Assembly: GCF_004217185.1 (NCBI RefSeq)
Contig: NZ_SHKL01000001.1
Location: 4,462,001-4,526,000, forward strand
Reading direction: 5' to 3'
DNA length: 64,000 bases
Source: Pseudonocardia sediminis
GTDB lineage: Bacteria; Actinomycetota; Actinomycetes; Mycobacteriales; Pseudonocardiaceae
In this document: in pieces, positions 42,312-50,953 of the stretch
How positions within the stretch are numbered: the stretch's first letter is position 1
Layout: each line of letters begins with the position of its first letter
Notes under the pieces: model-generated
Database searches by the model: none
Seen by the model: only the letters and a program-made list of their open reading frames with translations
Told to the model about the DNA's origin: nothing
Program-made: the position numbers and the translations under genes

Positions 42312-43142
42312 GTGATCTTCAGCTGTGAAGAAGGCGAGCAGCTCCCTGTGAAGAACCATGAACAGGACCGGGTCGACGACGGTGAACGGCCTGGCGGCAC
42401 GACCGAGGGGCGCACCCTGATCGCACGTCTGGAGCAGCTCCGGGAGCAGGCGGGCCGACCGACCGTCGAGGCGATCGCCCGTCACTCCGGCCGTTCCATG
42501 GGGGCGGTGTCGAACACCTTCAGCGGCACCGCGGTCTCGAGCAACGACACCGCGGATCGCATCGTCACAGCTCTCGGCGGAACCTTCGACGAGGAATGGC
42601 GGGCACTTCTCACGGCCGCCCGCGCGGAACGCGATGCGAAGAACAGGGACAAGAGCCCGGCACCGACGGAATCCGTGCCCGTCTCCCCTTCACGACCGAC
42701 CGGGAACGGACCGAGCCGGCGCACCGTTCTGGTCACGGGTGGCGCCGTGCTCGCCCTTCTCGCCGCGGCCGCGATCGCCTTTCTCCCCGACTGGGGCCGG
42801 GACGATGCACGGCGGTCCACCGGCGGTGACGTCGAGCCCCTGGTGGTGACACGGGCCGGTCCGCTGGGACTGATCGTGCGGTCGTCCGGGATGCGTGACG
42901 GGGAACAGATCGGCAGCGCGGCAGAGGGGCAGACCCTCTGGGCGGAGTGCCGCGCCGTCACCGACTTCGACCCCCGCCCCGACACCGGGCAGGGCTCGAA
43001 CTGGTACCGGGTCCGGTGGCCTAGCCCCGAGCCCGGCAAGGACTTCCTCAGCTCGACACCGCAGGACGAGTACACCGGCTGGGTCTACGGCGCGTTCGCC
43101 GCCCCGACGACGCCCGGAGGCGCGTCCGTTCCCCGGTGCTGA
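42312..43142 (+). CDS. HTH-transmembrane-SH3 protein
   Basis: About 276 residues with three parts: a cytoplasmic XRE-like helix-turn-helix (LIARLEQLREQAGRPTVEAI, SMGAVSNTFSGTAVSS), one membrane helix near residue 150 (TVLVTGGAVLALLAAAAIAF), and an extracytoplasmic bacterial SH3-like domain (GLIVRSSGMRDGEQIGSAAE, WYRVRWPSPEPG, YTGWVYGAF). It could sense the cell wall and control genes directly. GTG 42312 and GTG 42348 are both possible starts. Confidence 0.65.
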   Translation: MIFSCEEGEQLPVKNHEQDRVDDGERPGGTTEGRTLIARLEQLREQAGRPTVEAIARHSGRSMGAVSNTFSGTAVSSNDTADRIVTALGGTFDEEWRALLTAARAERDAKNRDKSPAPTESVPVSPSRPTGNGPSRRTVLVTGGAVLALLAAAAIAFLPDWGRDDARRSTGGDVEPLVVTRAGPLGLIVRSSGMRDGEQIGSAAEGQTLWAECRAVTDFDPRPDTGQGSNWYRVRWPSPEPGKDFLSSTPQDEYTGWVYGAFAAPTTPGGASVPRC

Positions 43143-43627
43143 CCGTGCCCCGCCGGAACGGGCCGGGCCGACGACGGCCCCGGCCGTTCGCGAACGATTC
43201 CCGCGCATTTCCAGCATTCGGCCCAGTCCGCGGGCCGATCCTGTTTCAGGCGTCTCACGAGTTGCGTTGTGGAGCAGGTGCACCTACCGTTCTCGGTGGG
43301 TCCGGAAAACGCTCTTCGATGTGCGGTCCGGCCTGGTGAAGATCATGTGACCATCGCGTCGCCGTCACACAACATCTGATCCCGACGATGGATCTCCACG
43401 CCTTCCGTAGCTGCGCTCATGGAGACGCGCTACCCCGCAGACGACACCACTGAGCTGCGACGATCGACACTCGGACCTGCGACGGTCCTCCGCCGAGGTT
43501 CAACGAGCAGGCTCGACGGCCGTTTCCCCCTCATGAACGTGCAGGTCGACGACCTGTACGTCGACAACGGTCTGCGACATCCGCCTCAGATCTCCTCGGC
43601 CTGCCACGAAAAGGTGGAGCGCGTCTC
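43143..43627. other. 485-base gap before the channel gene
   Basis: No convincing gene is seen. It holds an imperfect GC hairpin just after the HTH-TM-SH3 stop (43161-43187, GGCCGGGCC/GGCCCCGGCC, probable terminator) and an inverted repeat GGACC-N6-GGTCC (43473-43488) that could be an operator. GC content is lower than in neighbouring genes. Confidence 0.5.
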
Positions 43628-44419
43628 ATGCAAGCCCTGAACAATGCTTTGTCGAGTTTTCTGTCGTTCCTGCCGCAGCTGGTCGGTTTCCTGCTGATCC
43701 TGATCATCGGCTACTTCGTGGCCCGGCTCCTGCAGAAGATCCTCTCCAAGATCCTGACGAAGGTCGGCTTCGACCGCCTCGTCGAGCGCGGCGGGGTGAA
43801 GAAGGCGCTGGACAAGAGCCAGTACGACGCCTCCGACATCCTGGCGCGGATCGTGTTCTACGCCGTGATGCTGTTCGTGCTCTCCACGGCGTTCGGCGTG
43901 TTCGGCCCCAACCCGATCAGCAACTACCTGGCCGCGATCATCTCCTACCTGCCGCTGGTGTTCGTCGCGATCCTGATCGTGGTCATCGCCGCCGCCGTGG
44001 CCGCTGCCGCCAAGAACCTGATCCAGAACAGCCTCGGTGGCCTGTCCTACGGCCGCCTCCTGGCCAACATCGTGTCCGGGCTCATCCTGGGCCTCGGCGT
44101 GATCGCCGCCCTCGACCAGCTCGGCATCGCGACGAACGTCGTCAACGCCGTTCTCTATGCCTTCCTGGCCGCCGTGGTGGGTATCGCGATCGTCGCCGTC
44201 GGTGGTGGCGGCATCGCACCGATGCGTGGCCGCTGGGAGAAGACCCTCGCCGCGTACGACCAGGAGAAGCCCCGGGTCGCCGACCAGGTCGCGAACGCGC
44301 CCGCGGTCGCCGAGCAGGCCCGCCTGGCCCAGGCGAAGACCCAGGACCTCGCCACCTCCGGCATCGGTCGCGACGGCACCGACGGCCGCGGCAGCTCGAC
44401 CGGGACGCACCGCTCCTGA
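43628..44419 (+). CDS. CmpX-like small mechanosensitive channel protein
   Basis: A 263-residue membrane protein with TM-helix repeats (PF05552-like): LVGFLLILIIGYFVARLLQK, SDILARIVFYAVMLFVLSTA, SYLPLVFVAILIVVIAAAVA and VNAVLYAFLAAVVGIAIVAV. The beta domain of full MscS is missing, so it is of the CmpX/TM-helix type. The last 70 residues are soluble and Ala/Gln-rich. ATG 43628 has a GGTGGAGCG region upstream. Followed by DUF2382 stress genes on the same strand. Confidence 0.82.
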   Translation: MQALNNALSSFLSFLPQLVGFLLILIIGYFVARLLQKILSKILTKVGFDRLVERGGVKKALDKSQYDASDILARIVFYAVMLFVLSTAFGVFGPNPISNYLAAIISYLPLVFVAILIVVIAAAVAAAAKNLIQNSLGGLSYGRLLANIVSGLILGLGVIAALDQLGIATNVVNAVLYAFLAAVVGIAIVAVGGGGIAPMRGRWEKTLAAYDQEKPRVADQVANAPAVAEQARLAQAKTQDLATSGIGRDGTDGRGSSTGTHRS

Positions 44420-44571
44420 TCTCCCGGGCGCGCAGTGACCCTGCCGTCCGGTGCAGCGTGCCACGCGGCTCTCCTGCCCGTGGCGCACACCGCCCGCCTC
44501 CCCGACCGGGGAGCGGACACCGCAACACCGTCGGCCGGGGACGCGTCCCCGGCGGACAGGGACGGACACAC

Positions 44572-45441
44572 ATGACGATCGCCGGCATCGACGACCCGAA
44601 CGTACTGACCGGGGCCCAGGTCCACGGCACCGACGGCGACCTCGGCAAGGTCGACTCCGTCTACTTCGACAACGCCACCGACAAGCCGGAGTGGGTCGCG
44701 GTCACGAGCGGCCTGTTCGGCAGCCACGTGAGCCTGGTGCCGCTGCAGCAGGGCAGCTGGGACGGTCGCGCGCTGACCGTGCCGTTCGACAAGGCCGCCA
44801 TCAAGAACGCGCCGCACCACGACCCGGACACCGCGATCAGCGAGACCGACGAGGCTGACCTCTACCGGCACTACGGGATGGACGCCGGCACGACCTCGGC
44901 GACCGGCCGTGGCGAGTCCGCCGTCGGTGACCGGTCCGCCGTAGACGACCGTCGCGACCGTTCCGGCGACGCCGGGATCCAGGGTCGCGACACCTCGGGC
45001 CCGACGACCGACGACGCGATGACCCGCTCCGAGGAGCAGCTCCGCGTGAGCACCGAACGGCGCGAGGTGGGCAAGGCCCGGCTGCGCAAGCACATCGTCA
45101 CCGAGAACGTCTCGACCACGGTCCCGGTCTCGCACGAGGAGGTCACCCTCGAGCGTGAACCGATCACCGAGACCAACCGCGCCGACGCGCTGGCCGGCAA
45201 GGACCTCTCGGAGGAGACCCACGAGGTCACCCTGACCGCCGAGCGCGCCGTGGCCGGCAAGGAGACCGTTCCGGTGGAGCGGGTCAAGCTGGGCACCGAG
45301 ACCGTCACCGAGCAGCAGCAGGTCGACGAGACCCTGCGCAAGGAGCAGATCGAGGTCGAGGGCACCGAGGGTGTCGACGTGACCGGCGACCGCACGACGA
45401 CCGGCCGTACCGACCGGGACGCGGGCGGCGACCGGCGCTGA
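44572..45441 (+). CDS. PRC-barrel/DUF2382 stress protein (YsnF-like)
   Basis: A 289-residue protein. Residues 1-105 form a PRC-barrel (LTGAQVHGTDGDLGKVDSVY, VSLVPLQQGSWDGRALTVPF); after a charged linker, residues 150-270 form DUF2382 (MTRSEEQLRVSTERREVGKA, ENVSTTVPVSHEEVTLEREP, ETVPVERVKLGTETVTEQQQ). Such proteins are often desiccation- or stress-induced. Mostly charged and repetitive; no signal peptide. A near relative follows directly. Confidence 0.85.
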   Translation: MTIAGIDDPNVLTGAQVHGTDGDLGKVDSVYFDNATDKPEWVAVTSGLFGSHVSLVPLQQGSWDGRALTVPFDKAAIKNAPHHDPDTAISETDEADLYRHYGMDAGTTSATGRGESAVGDRSAVDDRRDRSGDAGIQGRDTSGPTTDDAMTRSEEQLRVSTERREVGKARLRKHIVTENVSTTVPVSHEEVTLEREPITETNRADALAGKDLSEETHEVTLTAERAVAGKETVPVERVKLGTETVTEQQQVDETLRKEQIEVEGTEGVDVTGDRTTTGRTDRDAGGDRR

Positions 45442-45448
45442 TCCGATC

Positions 45449-45481
45449 GGTGGTCCGGGCGGTACGCCCGCCCGGACCACC
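45449..45481 (+). terminator. Strong hairpin after the first DUF2382 gene
   Basis: GGTGGTCCGGGCGG, a five-base loop TACGC and CCGCCCGGACCACC give a perfect 14-bp stem eight bases after the stop codon. No T-run. It separates the two DUF2382 genes. Confidence 0.85.
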
Positions 45482-45541
45482 GGCCCCCACGCCACGACAC
45501 GCGCCGCACCCCGTGCGGGCCGACAGGGACGAGGACGACCC

Positions 45542-46228
45542 ATGACCGCGACGGTCCCGATCGGCACGCCGGTCGCCGGAGCCCACGGGGAGCCGCTGGG
45601 CGCCGTGGCCACGGTCTACACCGAGGCCGGGACCGGGCGTCCGGTCTGGGCCGGGGTCGACGGGGCGCGCGGCACCGCCGTCGTCCCCCTCGACGGATCC
45701 ACCTTCGACGGCACCACCCTGCACCTGCCCTACGGGGCCGACCACCTCCGCGACGCTCCCCCGCACGCACCGGGGACGACGATCGCCCCCGCCGAGGCCG
45801 CCGAGCTCACGCGCCACTACGGCGTCCGCCCGGCCGCTCCCCCGGTCGAGCCCTCTCCGGACGACGACGGCGTCCTCGTCCGCTCCGAGGAACGGCTGTG
45901 GATCGACCGGGCCTTCGTCGAGACCGGACGGGCCAGGATGGTGACCTCGGTCATCACCGAGAACGTCACGTTCACGGTCCCCGTGCGCCGCCAGGTGGTC
46001 CACCTCGAGTACGACCCCTTCCCCCTCGACCGGCAGCCGCCCAGCACCACCGGGCCGGCCCCCGACGTCCACGAGGTCGTGCGGTACGAGGAGCGCGTCC
46101 GCCTCGTCACCGAGGTCGTGCCGGTCGAACGGGTCCGGATGGTCACCCGGGTCGTCACGACCGAGCAGACCCTGCACGACCGCGTCAGCCACGAGGAGAT
46201 CGAGCTCGACGAACCCGGTCCGGCCTGA
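45542..46228 (+). CDS. PRC-barrel/DUF2382 stress protein, second copy
   Basis: A 228-residue shorter paralogue of the preceding gene. PRC part: PVAGAHGEPLGAVATVYTEA, VVPLDGSTFDGTTLHLPYGA; DUF2382 part: LVRSEERLWIDRAFVETGRA, ENVTFTVPVRRQVVHLEYDP, VVPVERVRMVTRVVTTEQTL. The two share the order and spacing of motifs but little identity in linkers, so the duplication is old. Preceded by GGGACGAGGACG-type Shine-Dalgarno. Confidence 0.82.
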   Translation: MTATVPIGTPVAGAHGEPLGAVATVYTEAGTGRPVWAGVDGARGTAVVPLDGSTFDGTTLHLPYGADHLRDAPPHAPGTTIAPAEAAELTRHYGVRPAAPPVEPSPDDDGVLVRSEERLWIDRAFVETGRARMVTSVITENVTFTVPVRRQVVHLEYDPFPLDRQPPSTTGPAPDVHEVVRYEERVRLVTEVVPVERVRMVTRVVTTEQTLHDRVSHEEIELDEPGPA

Positions 46229-46275
46229 CGCACCCCTCCCGCCGGACGGTCCTCCCATCCACGACCGGAGAGCCC

Positions 46276-46494
46276 ATGACCCAGCACGACCTCCCGAGCC
46301 AGGACCCCCGCCGGTTCCTGACGGTCAGCGAGGTCGCCGTCGAGCTGCGGATCTCCCGGGCCTCGGTCTACCGGCTCCTGCACGACGGCACCCTGGGCAG
46401 CAACCGGTTCGGCAAGTCCCTGCGCGTGTCCCGCGACGCCGTCGACGCCTACATCAGCTCCTCGGTCAACGGTGCACGACCTGCCGGGTCATGA
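46276..46494 (+). CDS. Excisionase/BldC-like helix-turn-helix protein
   Basis: A 72-residue MerR-like winged helix protein: RRFLTVSEVAVELRISRASV, YRLLHDGTLGSNRFGKSLRV, SRDAVDAYI. This is the HTH_17 pattern shared by phage excisionases and BldC-type regulators. No integrase is adjacent, so a chromosomal regulator is more likely than a true excisionase. The 3' end overlaps the convergent STAS gene by 46 bases. Confidence 0.82.
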   Translation: MTQHDLPSQDPRRFLTVSEVAVELRISRASVYRLLHDGTLGSNRFGKSLRVSRDAVDAYISSSVNGARPAGS

Positions 46495-46985
46495 GGCCCC
46501 CGTCCTGACGACAGCAGGTCGCCCGGTCCCCGTCGTGCACCCGTGGCGGGTCTCTGCTCGGGAGAGCGGCGTGGTGCGGGAAGATCACCGGAGTCGGACG
46601 ACCGCGGTACCCCGGTCAGCTCCGTGAGTGCGATCTCGACGGTGGGGAAGGTACTGAACTCGCCGAGTACCTGCCGCGCCCGCAACGGCAGCAGATGCAG
46701 ACGTCCCGAACAGCCGGCCATGTGGAGCCCCACACCGTGTCCGGCGGTGCTGTGCCGGGCGTGGCGGAGCACCTGCAGACCACCGGGTTCGAAGCTGTGG
46801 ACGGCCTCGAGATCGACGAGCAGGTGGGTGAGGCGGCGGTGCCCCGAGCGGTGCAGCCGCACCTGCGCGTCGATCAGCCGCAGCAGGCCCGCCGCCGCGG
46901 CACGGTCGAGGTTCCCGGCGACCCGGATCATTCGCACGTGGTCGTCCGGTGCCTCGACCGCCATCCGGAACCGGTTCTCAGGCAT
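46449..46985 (-). CDS. STAS-domain protein, no phospho-serine
   Basis: A 178-residue protein with a STAS-like domain (VRMIRVAGNLDRAAAAGLLR, LLVDLEAVHSFEPGGLQVLR, EFSTFPTVEIALTELTGVP) and a basic, Pro-rich tail. The acceptor position is Gly (E-P-G-G). It is a paralogue of the gene at 22900-23502. The tail overlaps the HTH gene on the other strand, so its true end is certain only from the stop codon. Confidence 0.7.
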   Translation of the reverse strand: MPENRFRMAVEAPDDHVRMIRVAGNLDRAAAAGLLRLIDAQVRLHRSGHRRLTHLLVDLEAVHSFEPGGLQVLRHARHSTAGHGVGLHMAGCSGRLHLLPLRARQVLGEFSTFPTVEIALTELTGVPRSSDSGDLPAPRRSPEQRPATGARRGPGDLLSSGRGPHDPAGRAPLTEELM

Positions 46986-47545
46986 GCCCGCCTCCCCGGC
47001 ACGGCGCCGGTCCCGCTGACGACGGCGACCACCGCGGCCGGTCCGGAGGGCCGCCGTCGGGCGAAGGCCCGCTCGGTGCACGCCGGTCCGGCGTGGGGTG
47101 GCGATGGACGACGCGGTCCCCCGAGGAACCCGACGACGGCCGAACGGCATGGCATACCCGGAGCACAGCCCACCTCGCATCAGATCGCGTGCCGAACGCG
47201 CTTCGTCGCGCCGTTCGGGGGGCGGCTGTCATCTCAACCGGGACCAGGGACGGTAGGCGACACCGACATCGGCTTCAACCCGGGATCCGGCCTGGGGCAC
47301 ACCGACAATCGACACGGCCCACGGGATGGGACCTCCCCTGGACCGACCGGAAGGACCTGCGCTCGGCCGTCCGTCGGACTCGGGGAGTCCAGCACCGCGA
47401 GGACCTCGCCGGTGCAGTACGACGACATCGACGGCGCGCGCGTGCCATCCCCGGATGCCAGCATCGAGTACGACGTCGCCGCTCTCGGCCGGAGAACCGG
47501 TCGGCCCGGCGGCCGGCACGGGCCACGACGAGAGAGGTAGACCTG
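46986..47545. other. 560-base gap upstream of the F420-type LLM gene
   Basis: No gene or clear signal recognised on either strand. Long frames here are compositional shadows without family motifs. It should contain the promoters of the leftward STAS gene and of the LLM gene. Confidence 0.5.
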
Positions 47546-48355
47546 ATGAAGGCGTTCCGGTTCGGCGTGGCGGCCGCAGCTCAGGACGGCGCGTCATGGC
47601 GGGACACCGCCCGCCGCGCCGAAGAGCTCGGCTACTCGACGCTGCTGTCCCCGGACAACCTGAACATGCCGACCCCGACCGCCGGACTCGCCATGGCCGC
47701 CGCCGTCACCACCCGGCTGCGCGTCGGCACCTACGTCTACGCCGTCCCACTCCGCACTGCACGAGCGGCGGCGTGGGAGGCCCACAGCCTCACCACCCTG
47801 ACCGACGGACGGTTCGAGCTCGGTCTCGGCACCGGGTTGCCCTCGATGCGCCAGCAGGCCGACGAGCTCGGCCTGCCCTACGGCACCGGCCAGGACCGGC
47901 TCGACTCCATCTCCGCGACGCTCGACCACGTACGACACCTCGACGGCGACACCCACACACCCGTGATGCTCGCCGTCGGCGGCCCGAAGGCCCGACGTCT
48001 CGCGGGGGCGAAGGCCGACATCGTGACCTTCACCGGCAGCGTCCTGATCACCCGAGACGAGTTCGCCGGCCACATCGAGGACGTCCGCTCCGCCGCCGAC
48101 GGCCGCGACATCGAGCTGGCGATGAACATCTTCGTGGTCGGCGAGCACGTCCCACCATGGATGGAAGGCTTCATCGGCGCCGACGCGCAGACCCTCATCG
48201 AGCACGACTCGCTGAGCATGATCCGCGGCAGCGTCGACGACATGGTCGACGAGCTGCAACGCCGCCGCGATCGACTCGGCGTCTCCTACATCAGCATCAA
48301 CGAGGCCTTCATCGACGACTTCGCCCCAGTGGTCGCCCGCCTGACGGGACGATGA
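47546..48355 (+). CDS. LLM-class oxidoreductase, F420-dependent type
   Basis: A 269-residue luciferase-like protein: FRFGVAAAAQDGASWRDTAR, GYSTLLSPDNLNMPTPTAGL, VGTYVYAVPLRTARAAAWEA, DGRFELGLGTGLPSMRQQAD and AVGGPKARRLAGAKADIVTF. Its short length and the motifs fit the actinobacterial F420-dependent group (TIGR03621-like, from memory). GAGAGG precedes the ATG. Stand-alone; substrate unknown. Confidence 0.8.
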   Translation: MKAFRFGVAAAAQDGASWRDTARRAEELGYSTLLSPDNLNMPTPTAGLAMAAAVTTRLRVGTYVYAVPLRTARAAAWEAHSLTTLTDGRFELGLGTGLPSMRQQADELGLPYGTGQDRLDSISATLDHVRHLDGDTHTPVMLAVGGPKARRLAGAKADIVTFTGSVLITRDEFAGHIEDVRSAADGRDIELAMNIFVVGEHVPPWMEGFIGADAQTLIEHDSLSMIRGSVDDMVDELQRRRDRLGVSYISINEAFIDDFAPVVARLTGR

Positions 48356-48469
48356 CCCACCACCACACCCCGGACAGCGGCGCGCCGGGCGGTTCGAGGG
48401 AGTAGCCGACAGAACAGGCTCGTGGGTCCGGACGTGCCGACGCCGCCGCTGCGGTCCTGGTCGTCCGAG

Positions 48470-48881
48470 TCAGGGAAGTAGAACGAACGCATCGACGTGC
48501 CGCGGGCGGACGACAGAGAAGTGCCGACGATCGAGCGTGGCGACCTCAGTCAGTCCGAGTCTCTCGGTCAGCGCGATCACCGTCGCGTCGGTCGTGCCGA
48601 GCGGAAGGCCGGCGTACCAGGTCGGCCGCACGCCGGAAGTCTTCCGGAATCAGATCGACCGAGCGGAAGTCGCCGTCCGCGATCGAGCCGAGGAACATCG
48701 CCTCGACCTCGGCGCCGGCCTCCCGCGCAAGTAGGTAGCCGACCTCCGCCACGACCGTCGACGGGACGAGAAGCTCTCGCCCGGCGAGGTGCAGCCCGGT
48801 GAACAACTCAACACAGGTGTGCTGGTGGTCGTCGTCCGCCAGGGCTGCGGAGACGAGCGGTCCCGTGTCGCAGACGATCAC
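48470..48881 (-). pseudogene. vapC: VapC PIN-domain toxin, frameshifted
   Basis: The N-terminal part reads normally (IVCDTGPLVSAALADDD, STVVAEVGYLLAREAG) up to RRAADLVRR. There the frame slips, and the rest of a standard VapC continues in another frame (YAGLPLGTTDATVIALTERL, EVATLDRRHFSVVRP) to a TGA at 48470. The lesion lies within 48606-48620. Restoring eight bases would give a 139-residue protein, the usual length; loss of one copy of a GTACGCCG repeat would explain it. All four PIN acids exist but in two frames. A sequencing error cannot be excluded. Confidence 0.75.
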
Positions 48882-49090
48882 GCCGGACGGCCGAAACCTT
48901 CGTCCAAGATCTCTTCAGCGCGGGCGGCGACGTCGCCGCGACCGGAGCGGCCGGCCCTGAAGAACGCGGGCGGCCAGGAACGGCCGCGCGCCTCGGCCAG
49001 ATGCCGGCGTACGTCGGCGAGGGCCGTCGGAACTTGGTCTTCCGGAAGTTGCTCGACGAGCTCGCGCAACTCGTCCCGGTCGGCGCTCAT
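48878..49090 (-). CDS. Antitoxin partner of the broken VapC
   Basis: A 70-residue protein: SADRDELRELVEQLPEDQVP, TALADVRRHLAEARGRSWPP, then FFRAGRSGRGDVAARAEEIL and DEGFGRP. The C-terminal RAEEIL-eGFGR segment is typical of VapB-type antitoxins that plug the toxin site. Its stop overlaps the toxin start (ATGA). ATG 49090 is preferred over the upstream in-frame ATG at 49099. It is probably intact while its toxin is not. Confidence 0.72.
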   Translation of the reverse strand: MSADRDELRELVEQLPEDQVPTALADVRRHLAEARGRSWPPAFFRAGRSGRGDVAARAEEILDEGFGRPA

Positions 49091-49653
49091 ACAGTGCACT
49101 TTATCGCGGCCGAGTCGCGGTCACGTCCGTTCGACCCCGCCCGCGCGTCGATCGCGTGCTGATCAACGGTGGACCACCGAACAGGGCCGATGACACCGCG
49201 CGATCATTGAAGGGGTTATGAGTCTCATGATCGCGCCCCGACGCGCCGATCTGCACAAAGTGGGGCGGGTCGGGTTCGAACCGACGACCTGACGGGTCTC
49301 AAGTTCGCTCGACGGCGGTAGTGACTTGTGATCATCCGACGGCATCAGTGCTGGTCAGCATCCAAGTTGATGTCGAGCGGCGATCTCGTGTGATCCGCCA
49401 ACGGCGAACGTAAGCGTTGGCATTCTCGTTGGAGTCGTTGGAGACGATCATCCGGACGACGGACGACACCGCCGCCGGCTGCCGAGTCGGCCCCTTTGCA
49501 TTTCAAGGCGCCGGCTTCGACGATGTGCGCGTCGGTGCCACAGATCGTCGACTACGAGATCCGCATGACGATGTCGGTGTCCGCGCGCAACTCCGGCATC
49601 GGGTGGTCACGGATCGTGAACTCCTTCGTTCGGCCTTGTCAGCGGCAGGGTGG
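49091..49653. other. 563-base gap with tRNA fragment at the island edge
   Basis: No gene is seen. It contains the 3' tRNA fragment at 49261-49305. Right of this fragment the base composition is less GC-biased and the genes are accessory in kind, so this gap probably holds the left junction of an integrated element. Confidence 0.55.
49261..49305 (-). tRNA. Truncated 3' end of a tRNA gene (attachment-site remnant)
   Basis: On the minus strand a T-arm GTCGG-TTCGAAC-CCGAC is followed by CCGCCCC and a discriminator A, that is, the acceptor 3' strand. Homology fades around the anticodon. The matching 5' acceptor strand GGGGCGG and D-arm are not found upstream, so the gene is not complete. Isotype cannot be fixed. 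tRNA-integrating elements displace exactly such 3' fragments, so this is likely an att site, with the element lying on the right. Confidence 0.65.
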
Positions 49654-50844
49654 TCAGGCGCCGGGACCGAGAAGCCCGAACTGCAGGTCAGGATCGCCCG
49701 TTGTCCAGGTGTTGGTCTGCTGCGAGCGACGTCCCATCGCCGAGACGCGATCGATCAGCTGGTTGCCGACCTCGAGCTGGCCCGGTTCCCAGCGCTTGAG
49801 CGCCTCGGTGATGTCGGTGGTCTCGGCGAGATGGTCGTGCAGGGTCCACGCGTCGTGGGCGGCCTTCGCGGTGCCGGCAGCCGCGTGTGGGCGGGCGGCG
49901 AACGCGGCGTCACCGAGGATCGCAACGCGCCCGTCGACCATGCCGGGGATCCGCGTGTCGAACACGACCTGCACGTATGGGTTCTCGGTCTGCGTCATAA
50001 CCTCGGCCGCCGCGGGCGCGAGCTCGGCTGGGGCCGAGGCCTTGAGCTCCTCGATGACCCGGGGTTGCACCTGTCCCGCCGGGACGGAGACCGGGCACTC
50101 AAAGCCGCGCATGTCCGTCGTCAGTTCCTGCAGCGGCGCTCCGGCCTCGACATTGCGGTACCAGACGTAGTTCAGCAACCGTCTGCCCGGCTCGAGCTCT
50201 CCGTCCATGCCGGGGATCGTGTAGAGCACGACGTGCGTTCGGTCGCCGATGCTGTAGTTCAGCGCGTCGTCGAGTAGCGCGTGTGTTTCCGGGCTGACCT
50301 GGTCCTCGCGGACGGTTCCTCGCCAGCCGACGTAGCCGGAGTACTCCCGCTCCAGGTCGGGGAACAAGCGACGCCGGCCGGCCGAGCTGATGCCGTCGGC
50401 GAACACCACGAGGTCAGCCATCTCGCGGCGGCCGGACACGAACTGCAGCTCGACCTTGTCCGCGTCCTGGCTGAAGCCGCAGAAGCACTCGCCGAGGTGG
50501 TAGCGGTCCCGGTCGAAGTCCCCGAGCAGCGCGCGGTAGACCGATCCCCACGAGGTGTAGCGCCACTCGGCGGGAGACTCGTGCACGATCTCGTTGCCCG
50601 GACCGAGGTAGCGCAGGTGGTGGCTGCTGGTGCTGAGCTCGTCGATGCGGCGGGCGCTGTGCCCGTCGAACCACTTCATCGTGATCGGCTGGAGGACGAT
50701 GCCTCCGCCCCGGTTGTCGAGCTGCTCCGGGTTGCGCTCGAACACGTCGACCGAGAAGCCGTGCCGTCGCAGCAACAACGCCGTGGTCAGGCCGCCGATC
50801 GAGCCGCCGACCACGATGGCGCGCGATCCGGTGTGCTGAATCAC
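49654..50844 (-). CDS. FAD monooxygenase, 2,6-dihydroxypyridine hydroxylase-like
   Basis: A 396-residue class A flavoprotein hydroxylase: RAIVVGGSIGGLTTALLLRR (FAD loop), VFERNPEQLDNRGGGIVLQP, DLVVFADGISSAGRRRLFPD (DG motif), GRVAILGDAAFAARPHAAAG (GD motif). The DNRGGGIVLQP segment resembles DhpH of nicotine-degrading Arthrobacter. GTG 50844 was chosen because AGAGGA lies seven bases upstream and only ten residues precede the FAD loop. Likely hydroxylates a hydroxylated N-heterocycle using NADH. A PucR-type regulator gene lies upstream on the same strand. Confidence 0.8.
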   Translation of the reverse strand: MIQHTGSRAIVVGGSIGGLTTALLLRRHGFSVDVFERNPEQLDNRGGGIVLQPITMKWFDGHSARRIDELSTSSHHLRYLGPGNEIVHESPAEWRYTSWGSVYRALLGDFDRDRYHLGECFCGFSQDADKVELQFVSGRREMADLVVFADGISSAGRRRLFPDLEREYSGYVGWRGTVREDQVSPETHALLDDALNYSIGDRTHVVLYTIPGMDGELEPGRRLLNYVWYRNVEAGAPLQELTTDMRGFECPVSVPAGQVQPRVIEELKASAPAELAPAAAEVMTQTENPYVQVVFDTRIPGMVDGRVAILGDAAFAARPHAAAGTAKAAHDAWTLHDHLAETTDITEALKRWEPGQLEVGNQLIDRVSAMGRRSQQTNTWTTGDPDLQFGLLGPGA

Positions 50845-50953
50845 GGGCCAGTCCTCTCTGACGTGGTGTGAGAGGCCCATCGTGAGCGGGGGACGACTCC
50901 AGGACACTGTGGGGAGCCACAGCGATCGCGCAGCGGGCGGTGCTTTCCGACAG

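Noticed and set aside
43419..43640. 73-codon frame METRYPADDTTELRRST before the channel gene
   Set aside because: No Shine-Dalgarno, no family likeness, and it overlaps the start of the channel gene; base use is not gene-like.
46276..46494. HTH protein as a phage excisionase marking a prophage
   Set aside because: No integrase, att repeat or phage genes lie nearby; BldC-like chromosomal regulators have the same fold.
49163..49345. 60-codon minus-strand frame containing VVGSNPTRPT
   Set aside because: This peptide is the usual translation of a tRNA T-arm; the frame is explained by the tRNA fragment.
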